From Flavobacteriaceae bacterium (GTDB lineage Bacteria > Bacteroidota > Bacteroidia > Flavobacteriales > Flavobacteriaceae), in assembly GCA_016780435.1 (NCBI GenBank), contig JADHLU010000083.1, positions 1 to 5,387 on the forward strand: a DNA stretch of 5,387 nt. Reading direction: 5' to 3'. The translations under genes and the position numbers were made by a program. Position 1 is the stretch's first letter. Each line of letters opens with the position of its first letter. The notes beneath the pieces were generated by a model. It saw only the letters and a list, made by a program, of their open reading frames with translations, made no database searches and was not told where the DNA came from. Positions 1 to 5,387 of this stretch are shown in pieces.

Positions 1-1653
1 AAGGTAGGTGACCTTCTTAAAGTCGCGTCCTCTGAATCCGGTTCCCCTCGGATCGACGCAAGCGATCACGTAACCCTGCTGAGCCAGCATCTGATGCCAA
101 TAGTCGTTGGTGCCCATCCAGCGGTCGGCCACCTGCTGTGAGCCGGGTCCAGAATATTGAAACATCAAAAGCGGATACTTCTTGTTTGGATCAAAATCGG
201 CCGGACGTATCATGTACATGTTCAGCGAATTGTTACCCACCCGCAGCGTACCGTATTCTTTAGGAGAAAGCACATAGTTATCTAGCTTCTTCAGCAGTGC
301 TTTGTTGTCTTTAATGATGCTCAACACCTTACCATAACCCGGATCTCTCAGGCTGAACTCGGGCGGAGTGGTCGCACTCTCATAGGTGGCGATGAAATAC
401 GAATAATCGGCTGAAAATTGGGCGCTGTAGGTTCCGGCCTCCTCAGTAAGGCAGGTCTTGTAGCGTCCGTTAGGGGCGATGCGGTACACGGCCCGTTCTA
501 TAGACGAAGGCTCGGTCGATTGGTAAAATAGCCGCTTGCGCTTGGCGTCGTATCCGTAGAAGGCGGTAACCTCGTAGTCGCCCGAGGTGAGCTGTTTTTT
601 AAGTGATCCGTCTGCATTGTAGAGGTACAGATGGTTGTATCCGTCGGCTTCGCTCGTCCATATAAAGTCGTCGTTTGCTAAGAAGGTTAGGTTGTCGTGG
701 ATATCGACATAGGCCTCGTCTTTCTCCTCGAGCAGCACACTAGAGTTCGTTGATTTGAGGTCAATCTCGTGTAACATCAGGTGATTCTGATGACGGTTGA
801 GCGTCTGCACCACCATCTTGCCAGCATCGTTTTTCGCGTAGATGCGCATCGTGTACTCCTGAGGCTCTAGATTGGCCTTCTGATCTGATCCGCTCTTGAG
901 GTCAATGAGGTGCACAGCGACCTCGGCATTCTTTTCTCCAGCCTTCGGATACTTAAAGCGGTATTGATAGGGGTACAGATTTTGGCCGTAAACGTCCATA
1001 GAAAACTCGGGCACTTCAGACTCGTCAAACTTCAAGTATGTGATGTGCGATCCGCTGGCGTTGAATTCGTAAGCCCGTACCAGCGAAAACTCCTCTTCGT
1101 ACACCCAATCGGCATGGCCGTTGATGATGCTGCCCCCAACCCCATCAAAAGTTAATTGCTTGGTATTTTGAGTCTGTAAATCAAATAGATAGAGGTTGTT
1201 ATCTTTTACGTAAGCCAATTCTTTTCCGTTAGGAGAAAAAGACGGAACCCTAATTTTATCATCAGCCACCTTTGTGAGCAGTCTCGAGTTGCGATCAAAG
1301 ACGTAGTAAATGGCCTCTGAAGAGCGTCTGAAAATGGGCGTGCGCTGGGTCGCGATAAGAATCTTAGATTCGTTTTGGTTAAAGGCATACGAGCTAAATC
1401 GCGGAACCTCGGTTCCTGAAGACAGCAGCACTCCTTGCTTGCTCATGCTCTTATAGTCGTAAGCCACTATCTGGCTTTGGCCGTCGTTGTATTCTAGGGT
1501 GGTATAGCGTTCTCCAGATTGAAGCGAATGTAGCGAGGCGATACCATCGGTTGAAAAGGCTCCCGACCAAATTTCTTCAAGCGTGATTTGTTGCTGTTGG
1601 GCGCTCAGGCCCAATGTGATACTCAGCAAGAAGAGCGCAATGCATTTTTTCAT
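1..1653 (-). CDS. Secreted dipeptidyl peptidase IV-like S9 family serine peptidase (partial, C-terminus off the left edge)
   Basis: The enzyme should remove dipeptides from the N-termini of peptides outside the cytoplasm. The visible 551 codons run without a stop from ATG at 1653 to the left edge. Residues 1-18 form a signal peptide (MKK, hydrophobic stretch, then LSA before QQQQ). Most of the rest is a DPPIV_N beta-propeller, including FIWTSEADGYNHLYLY at about 330-345. DWVYEEE at 182-188 matches the Glu-Glu motif that holds the substrate's free N-terminus in DPP IV (human E205/E206; here E187/E188). The alpha/beta-hydrolase domain begins near residue 485; YSGPGSQ has Y500 at the oxyanion-hole tyrosine (human Y547). 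The window ends at RGRDFKKVTYL, before the expected GWSYGG nucleophile and the Asp/His, so activity cannot be confirmed. Family members are about 720 residues, so about three quarters are visible. It is divergent from the reductase gene and probably transcribed alone from its own promoter. Confidence 0.93.
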   Translation of the reverse strand, partial: MKKCIALFLLSITLGLSAQQQQITLEEIWSGAFSTDGIASLHSLQSGERYTTLEYNDGQSQIVAYDYKSMSKQGVLLSSGTEVPRFSSYAFNQNESKILIATQRTPIFRRSSEAIYYVFDRNSRLLTKVADDKIRVPSFSPNGKELAYVKDNNLYLFDLQTQNTKQLTFDGVGGSIINGHADWVYEEEFSLVRAYEFNASGSHITYLKFDESEVPEFSMDVYGQNLYPYQYRFKYPKAGEKNAEVAVHLIDLKSGSDQKANLEPQEYTMRIYAKNDAGKMVVQTLNRHQNHLMLHEIDLKSTNSSVLLEEKDEAYVDIHDNLTFLANDDFIWTSEADGYNHLYLYNADGSLKKQLTSGDYEVTAFYGYDAKRKRLFYQSTEPSSIERAVYRIAPNGRYKTCLTEEAGTYSAQFSADYSYFIATYESATTPPEFSLRDPGYGKVLSIIKDNKALLKKLDNYVLSPKEYGTLRVGNNSLNMYMIRPADFDPNKKYPLLMFQYSGPGSQQVADRWMGTNDYWHQMLAQQGYVIACVDPRGTGFRGRDFKKVTYL

Positions 1654-1676
1654 GTGAACAGAACTTATAAGAACGT

Positions 1677-1684
1677 CAAGTTTA
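1677..1684 (-). promoter_or_regulatory. Candidate -7 promoter element for the peptidase gene
   Basis: Read on the minus strand this is TAAACTTG, one mismatch from the TAnnTTTG consensus (C for the first T of TTTG). It lies 23 bp upstream of the peptidase ATG, a sensible distance. No convincing -33 TTTG is seen at the right spacing, so this is only the best candidate in a short AT-rich gap. Confidence 0.3.
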
Positions 1685-1722
1685 CTAATTAATTTCGAGA
1701 ATGTGAAAGCAGGCCTTATGCG

Positions 1723-1730
1723 TATCTTTG
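1723..1730 (+). promoter_or_regulatory. Bacteroidota-type -7 promoter element for the reductase-kinase pair
   Basis: TATCTTTG matches the Bacteroidota primary sigma factor -7 consensus TAnnTTTG at every fixed position. It sits 16 bp before the ATG at 1747, implying a very short leader of roughly a dozen bases. The -33 element is poor: the nearest TTTG-like sequence is TTTCG at 1693-1697, a few bases farther away than the usual spacing. No strong Shine-Dalgarno follows (only AGAAGA at 1734-1739), which is normal in this phylum. Confidence 0.6.
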
Positions 1731-1746
1731 AGCAGAAGATCTGTTC

Positions 1747-3054
1747 ATGAAAGAGATGGTAAGCGGCTTTTCAAAGAAAACTAAGGCAGAAAAGGCCCAA
1801 TGGGTAGCTGAAACCTTTGCCAGTGACCCCACACAGACCCTTGAGGTATTCAAGACCTATAACCACCCCAACCCCACGGTTCAAGAGCTGCACGATGAGT
1901 TCATCGAAAACACCTTGGCCAACTACTACCTGCCTTTTGCCATTGCGCCTAACTTTTTGATTGACCAAAAGGTCTACGCCATTCCAATGGTGATTGAAGA
2001 GAGCTCGGTGGTGGCTGCCGCCAGCAAGGCCGCCAAGTTTTGGGCTGATAAGGGCGGATTTCACACTCAAATCGTTGGCACCGAAAAAGTCGGCCACGTG
2101 CACCTGAATTACTTTGGCCCAGCCGAAAAACTATTCGCCTTCTTCGAGCAGTATCGCGCCGCTTTTGAAACAGCGCTTAAGCCCCTTAGCTCGAGCATGG
2201 AAAAGCGCGGGGGAGGCATTCGATCGATACAACTCGTCGACAACACCCACAAACTCGAAGGGTATTACCACATCGCACTCAGCTTTGAGACTAAAGATGC
2301 AATGGGCGCAAACTTTATCAATTCGTGCCTTGAGCAGCTCGCTCAAGACTTCAGTACAAGGGCTAGCGAAACCTTTTTAGCCGAAGAGGCTCCAGAGGTG
2401 GTTATGAGCATATTGAGCAACTACGTGCCTAACTGCACCGTGCGAGCATGGGTGAGCTGCCCCCTAGATCAGCTAGCCTACGAGGGGGTAGACGGACACA
2501 CTTTTGCCAAAAAATTCTGCCGGGCGGTTGCCATTGCGCAAGCGGAGCCTTACCGGGCTGTCACTCATAACAAGGGTATCATGAATGGAATCGATGCCGT
2601 TGTCATCGCCAGCGGAAACGATTTCAGAGCCGTCGAAGCCGGAGTTCACGCCTTTGCCAGTCGTGACGGACAATACCGATCACTTACCAAGGCCTTTGTA
2701 ACCGATGCCCAAGAGCTGCACTTTGAACTAGAAGTTCCGCTCGCACTGGGCACTGTAGGCGGGCTGACAGGTCTACACCCCCTGGTGAAGCAGGCCCTAG
2801 ACATCTTAGGCCAACCCACGGCAGAAGACCTTATGCGCATCACCGCCGTTGCGGGCCTAGCTCAGAACTTTGCGGCTGTGAGTTCACTGGTAACCACCGG
2901 AATTCAAAAGGGACACATGAAAATGCACCTGCTGAACCTACTCAATGCAGAGGGAGCAAGCAGCGCAGAAAAAGAAGCACTGGTGGCTCATTTTAGCGAT
3001 AAAACCGTGAGCAGTGCCGCCGTTAAACAGGCGCTTAATCAGTTGCGCAAATGA
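1747..3054 (+). CDS. mvaA: Class II (mvaA-type) hydroxymethylglutaryl-CoA reductase
   Basis: This cytoplasmic enzyme interconverts HMG-CoA and mevalonate plus CoA using a nicotinamide cofactor. At 435 residues it is the usual length for soluble bacterial class II enzymes (about 425-430) and has no membrane segments. The catalytic set is complete by alignment from memory to Pseudomonas mevalonii HMGR: E85 in VIEESSVVAA, K276 in THNKGIMNGIDAV, D292 in ASGNDFRAVEAG and H390 in IQKGHMKMH. The spacings K276-D292 (16) and D292-H390 (98) equal those of the Pseudomonas enzyme (K267, D283, H381). DAMGAN at 184-189 is the nucleotide-binding motif; NADH versus NADPH preference cannot be read safely. An in-frame TGA at 1729-1731 rules out a much longer N-terminus; ATG at 1747 is chosen over the one at 1756 as the first in frame. 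Databases often label the family 'degradative', but here the adjoining kinase points to isoprenoid synthesis. Its stop overlaps the kinase start. Confidence 0.96.
   Translation: MKEMVSGFSKKTKAEKAQWVAETFASDPTQTLEVFKTYNHPNPTVQELHDEFIENTLANYYLPFAIAPNFLIDQKVYAIPMVIEESSVVAAASKAAKFWADKGGFHTQIVGTEKVGHVHLNYFGPAEKLFAFFEQYRAAFETALKPLSSSMEKRGGGIRSIQLVDNTHKLEGYYHIALSFETKDAMGANFINSCLEQLAQDFSTRASETFLAEEAPEVVMSILSNYVPNCTVRAWVSCPLDQLAYEGVDGHTFAKKFCRAVAIAQAEPYRAVTHNKGIMNGIDAVVIASGNDFRAVEAGVHAFASRDGQYRSLTKAFVTDAQELHFELEVPLALGTVGGLTGLHPLVKQALDILGQPTAEDLMRITAVAGLAQNFAAVSSLVTTGIQKGHMKMHLLNLLNAEGASSAEKEALVAHFSDKTVSSAAVKQALNQLRK
3051..3054 (+). other. ATGA stop-start overlap joining reductase and kinase
   Basis: The kinase ATG (3051-3053) overlaps the reductase TGA (3052-3054) by the classic 4-bp arrangement. 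A ribosome ending the reductase can restart directly on the kinase, which supports one transcript and matched expression of the two enzymes. Confidence 0.9.
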
Positions 3055-3953
3055 GCCCAACCCGCACGATCTACAAGCACGGCAAACTGCTTATCACCGC
3101 AGAGTATGCCGTCTTAGACGGAGCCCTCTCGTTAGCTCTGCCCACCAAACTGGGGCAGCGATTCGAATTCTCACCTATAGACAAGCCCGAGATTAGTTGG
3201 CAGTCGGTTGACCACACAGGCCAGGTCTGGTTCGAAGACCGCCTTGAATTGAAACATTTTTCGAGTGCGCTCAATAGCGAAACTGCCCAAACGCTGGCCG
3301 ATCTTTTCACGACTATTGACCACCTAAACCCTAAGGCCTTCACCCATGGGTGGGCCATCAAAGCGACCCTAGAATTTGGTCGAAATTGGGGGCTCGGATC
3401 GTCTTCAACCCTGGTAAGCGCATTGGCCGATTTTTTCGCGATAGACCCCTATGTGCTCTTGAGCCATAGCTTCGGCGGAAGCGGATACGACATCGCCTGT
3501 GCCGATGCAGAAGGGCCCATCTTATACCGCAACGATTCTAATGGGCCAACCGTTAAAACGGTGCATTTCAACCCCTCATTTAGCGACGAGCTCTACCTTG
3601 TCTACCTCAACCAAAAGATGAATAGCCGAGAGGCCATTAGACACTATAACGCCCAGCCCAAATCGCCCGAGTTGATTGCGCAGGTATCGACACTTACACA
3701 AGACCTTATTACGGCCGACAACCTCGAAGCGTTTGAGGCGGTGGTGGATGCCCACGAACGCCTCATAGGCCAGCAGCTTGGGATACAACCCATAGGTCAA
3801 ACCCTTTTCGCAGGATTGCCAGGAGTGTTTAGCTCACTAGGTGCATGGGGAGGCGACTTCGCCCTATTTAGCCGAAAAAAAAATATCCCTTCTCTGAAAG
3901 AAAAGGGATATTTAACTATACTCGGCTTAGCCGAGCTATGTAGGCTCAGCTAA
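3051..3953 (+). CDS. GHMP-family kinase of the GYDIA type, probable mevalonate-pathway kinase
   Basis: This is a GHMP-fold, ATP-dependent small-molecule kinase, expected to be cytoplasmic. Of its 300 residues, 11-25 (GKLLITAEYAVLDGA) match motif 1, 113-120 (WGLGSSST) are the motif 2 phosphate-binding loop, 141-159 (FGGSGYDIAC through GPILY) carry the signature GYDIA segment with D147 as the likely catalytic Asp, and 261-270 (SSLGAWGGDF) take the place of the glycine-rich motif 3. The length is near the roughly 300 usual for this Bacteroidota subfamily, and the tail (KEKGYLTI) fits the family pattern, so the reading frame looks intact despite a run of nine A's at 3875-3883. The ATG overlaps the reductase stop as ATGA, indicating translational coupling. 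The context suggests mevalonate or, more likely to my eye, phosphomevalonate as substrate, but this is inference; the exact substrate of the subfamily is not evident. No separate promoter is seen. Its last codons overlap the terminator of the opposing gene. Confidence 0.9.
   Translation: MSPTRTIYKHGKLLITAEYAVLDGALSLALPTKLGQRFEFSPIDKPEISWQSVDHTGQVWFEDRLELKHFSSALNSETAQTLADLFTTIDHLNPKAFTHGWAIKATLEFGRNWGLGSSSTLVSALADFFAIDPYVLLSHSFGGSGYDIACADAEGPILYRNDSNGPTVKTVHFNPSFSDELYLVYLNQKMNSREAIRHYNAQPKSPELIAQVSTLTQDLITADNLEAFEAVVDAHERLIGQQLGIQPIGQTLFAGLPGVFSSLGAWGGDFALFSRKKNIPSLKEKGYLTILGLAELCRLS
3875..3913 (-). terminator. Rho-independent terminator of the minus-strand foldase gene, embedded in kinase coding sequence
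   Basis: The arms AAATATCCCTT (3881-3891) and AAGGGATATTT (3903-3913) are perfect 11-bp reverse complements around an 11-base loop. On the minus strand the stem is followed directly by T's: the nine A's at 3875-3883 read as nine T's, three of them within the stem. It lies about 53 bases past the foldase stop codon, the usual distance. On the plus strand the stem is followed only by AACTATA, so it would terminate poorly in that direction. The bases also encode roughly residues 275-288 of the kinase. Confidence 0.8.
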
Positions 3954-3968
3954 ATAGCTTGTTTTCTT
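3921..3968 (+). terminator. Possible terminator of the reductase-kinase transcript
   Basis: Two mutually exclusive stems are visible: CTCGGC/GCCGAG with a TTA loop (3921-3926 with 3930-3935), and a 10-bp stem TTAGCCGAGC/GCTCAGCTAA (3927-3936 with 3944-3953, one C-A mismatch, 7-base loop). The second is followed after five bases by the T-rich stretch TTGTTTTCTT (3959-3968), as expected for plus-strand termination. The gap before the T's and the mismatch make it a weak call. It overlaps the kinase stop codon and the last codon of the opposing gene. Confidence 0.4.
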
Positions 3969-5387
3969 AGTAAATAATCGCTCTGTTGTCGACGATTTTA
4001 GCGACCTTTTTAAGGGCCTCATAAGCCGACTGCGAGCCCTGAGCAACGCGCTCTTCAGCAATTGAACGCGCATAGGGTTCAATAACCGGAAGCTCCATCG
4101 CAGGAGTCTTAGCCGTAACGCGCACCTTGTAGATACCCTGGCCACCTTTGAGCCACTGAGACTCTCCTTGTTCTTGAAGCGTTAAGGCTTTACCCACTAC
4201 AAAAGGTTCGGTTCCTATTCCTGGGATCACGCTGGCATCGGTGCTCAACGCACTAGCTGTACCCGACTGAACTTGTGAAAGGGCTGATGCTGCCTCCCAG
4301 TTTTGACCAGCATTCTGCTTGAGCAGCAGAGCTGCTTTTTTCTCGTCCCTGATCTGGGCGATCACTAGCGGAGAAACGTCTTCTGGAGATTGTAAGCCCT
4401 CTTTGCGCTGTTTTACCACTTGTGCAATTACGTATCCGTCGGCCAGATCAAATCTTCGAATGTCTCCGATCTTGGTTTGGCCATCAAAGGCCCACTTAAC
4501 TATGCTGCGCTGCGAGCCTAAAACCGGAAGGTTTTCGGTAAACGCTTTGAGCTTGGTGATCGGGTTAAAAGAGTACCCCATATCTTGAGCGATGAGCGGA
4601 AACTGCTTCCAGTCGCTGTCTTTAGCCTTCATCTCAAAGGTGGTGGCATCGGTGTAAAGCTTGTTGATGGTAGCCTCAGAAGGCTCAATGTTGCGTACTA
4701 AAGTAGCGACCTGATACACGTCTCTCTTGTCTTCCACTTTCACCACGTGAAAACCGAATGAGGTCTCCACCAGGCCAATAGCGCCTATAGGGTTTGAGAA
4801 GGCGTAGTTGTTAAAGGCATCGACCATGTCTCCGTTTAAGAAATACCCAAGGTCTCCTCCTCTACTGGCAGTAGGGCCGTCAGACTCCTCGGTTGCTAAC
4901 TGAGCGAAGGCCACTTCTGAACCACGCGCCTTAGTGAGTAGCTCACGTGCCTTAACACGAGCCTCTTCTTTAGTTCTGCTAACAGTAGAGGCGGCACGCT
5001 CAGCACCCTCATAGGCCACCAAAATGTGGCGGGCACGAACGCTTCCGTCTTTATTATAATCCATCAGTCGGCTGACCTTATAGGTATCGCCGTGTTTATA
5101 GGGACCGTAAGATTCACCTACAGCCAAACTAGTAATGCTGTCGGCGTGTTCTACAGGTAGCTGATTACGCGGACGCGGCACCGAATCGTAAGCCACATCT
5201 GAATAACGACTTAAGAACTCCGCTACATTGTCGGTTTCTGCAAAGCTCGGTCTGCTAAGGGTTGTGTTGGTGTTGGCATCAAACTCTTCAGCCGCTGTCA
5301 TGAGCTCGGTAATCGAGGCTAATACGGCTTGCTGATCTTCTTCAGAGGCCAGGTCTTTGAAATGCACGTAGCGCAGATCGCGCTCTT
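3967..5387 (-). CDS. PpiC/parvulin-type peptidyl-prolyl isomerase, PpiD/SurA-like foldase (partial, N-terminus off the right edge)
   Basis: The protein should catalyse cis-trans isomerisation at proline bonds and help fold exported proteins in the periplasm. The visible 472 codons end at TAA (3967-3969). A parvulin domain spans about 4726-5037, with RARHILV at its start, SRGGDLGYFLNGDMVDAFNNYAF in the middle and SFGFHVVKVEDKR at its end; the two conserved histidines (in HILV and FGFH) are present. The roughly 250 residues after it end in the motif-like tail AKIVDNRAIIY. The frame stays open through the right edge (residues ERDLRY precede the GTG at 5365-5367), and that stretch resembles the middle of Bacteroidota homologues of about 700 residues, so the GTG is not a start. 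The missing part, perhaps 230 residues, should include an N-terminal membrane anchor and SurA/PpiD-like N domain; that is expectation, not observation. It is convergent with the kinase, with a 13-bp gap. Confidence 0.92.
   Translation of the reverse strand, partial: ERDLRYVHFKDLASEEDQQAVLASITELMTAAEEFDANTNTTLSRPSFAETDNVAEFLSRYSDVAYDSVPRPRNQLPVEHADSITSLAVGESYGPYKHGDTYKVSRLMDYNKDGSVRARHILVAYEGAERAASTVSRTKEEARVKARELLTKARGSEVAFAQLATEESDGPTASRGGDLGYFLNGDMVDAFNNYAFSNPIGAIGLVETSFGFHVVKVEDKRDVYQVATLVRNIEPSEATINKLYTDATTFEMKAKDSDWKQFPLIAQDMGYSFNPITKLKAFTENLPVLGSQRSIVKWAFDGQTKIGDIRRFDLADGYVIAQVVKQRKEGLQSPEDVSPLVIAQIRDEKKAALLLKQNAGQNWEAASALSQVQSGTASALSTDASVIPGIGTEPFVVGKALTLQEQGESQWLKGGQGIYKVRVTAKTPAMELPVIEPYARSIAEERVAQGSQSAYEALKKVAKIVDNRAIIY

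Larger units (their letters stand above)
1654..1746. promoter_or_regulatory. Divergent intergenic region between the peptidase and reductase genes
   Basis: This 93-bp AT-rich gap separates two start codons facing away from each other, so it must hold both promoters. It contains an exact TAnnTTTG box for the rightward gene, a weaker leftward candidate, an AATTAATT palindrome at 1687-1694 and a CTTATAAG palindrome at 1664-1671. Neither palindrome can be assigned to a regulator from sequence alone. No small gene or riboswitch-like structure is evident. Confidence 0.7.

Noticed and set aside
910..1155. 81-codon plus-strand open frame
   Set aside because: Lies wholly opposite the well-supported peptidase frame, with no family resemblance; a shadow of its codon usage.
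1661..1674. GAAC-TTATAA-GAAC as an operator repeat between the divergent genes
   Set aside because: Two 4-base matches around a short palindrome are expected by chance in AT-rich DNA; no known regulator site is recognised.
1771..2103. 110-codon minus-strand open frame opposite the reductase, and similar short frames at 2114-2380, 2131-2346, 2473-2673 and 2646-2843
   Set aside because: All lie inside a reductase gene whose catalytic residues are fully accounted for; none has recognisable motifs or initiation signals.
3014..3196. 60-codon plus-strand frame spanning the reductase-kinase junction, plus minus-strand frames 3071-3361 and 3576-3800
   Set aside because: Overlap motif-bearing parts of the kinase and reductase; the ATGA junction explains the local structure.
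3873..3953. Frameshift or pseudogene in the kinase 3' end at the A-run
   Set aside because: The given frame retains KEKGYLTI, expected for the family tail, and ends at a length normal for the subfamily; neither shifted frame gives a better tail.
3936..4145. 69-codon minus-strand frame and the plus-strand frame 4319-4588 within the foldase gene
   Set aside because: Low-complexity Arg/Leu/Ser-rich or motif-free shadows of the foldase coding frame.
5365..5367. GTG as the start of the foldase gene
   Set aside because: The frame remains open upstream to the window edge, and the protein from GTG would lack any signal or anchor while starting mid-domain (ERDLRYVHFKDLA reads as continuous family sequence).

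Overview
The window looks like an ordinary chromosomal stretch from a Bacteroidota bacterium, most likely class Flavobacteriia. The clues are the protein families (a DPP IV-type S9 peptidase with a DWVYEEE motif, a class II HMG-CoA reductase, a GYDIA-type GHMP kinase and a long parvulin-type foldase), an exact Bacteroidota-style -7 box (TAnnTTTG) before the reductase, and the lack of strong Shine-Dalgarno sequences. Base composition is roughly balanced, which is on the GC-rich side for the class. I see no mobile element, CRISPR array, tRNA/rRNA or phage signature.

Layout from left to right. Positions 1-1653 (minus) hold the N-terminal 551 codons of a secreted dipeptidyl peptidase IV-like enzyme, cut by the left edge before its catalytic serine. 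Positions 1654-1746 are a 93-bp divergent promoter region. Positions 1747-3054 (plus) encode a complete class II HMG-CoA reductase. It overlaps by 4 bp (ATGA) a complete GHMP-family kinase at 3051-3953 (plus). After only 13 bp comes a convergent gene at 3967-5387 (minus), a PpiC/parvulin-type peptidyl-prolyl isomerase whose N-terminus lies beyond the right edge. It reads open through the edge, so the GTG at 5365-5367 is an internal codon and not the start.

The two plus-strand genes form a translationally coupled pair. The reductase makes or consumes mevalonate, and the kinase is of a type that phosphorylates mevalonate-pathway intermediates, so the pair most likely belongs to mevalonate-based isoprenoid synthesis. 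The divergent peptidase and the convergent foldase are envelope or secretion functions with no evident metabolic tie to the pair.

The most notable structural signal is at the convergent junction. The rho-independent terminator that best suits the minus-strand foldase gene (11-bp perfect stem plus nine T's) lies inside the last coding codons of the plus-strand kinase, so those bases appear to serve both as protein code and as the opposite strand's terminator. I did not find a previously undescribed multi-gene system here.
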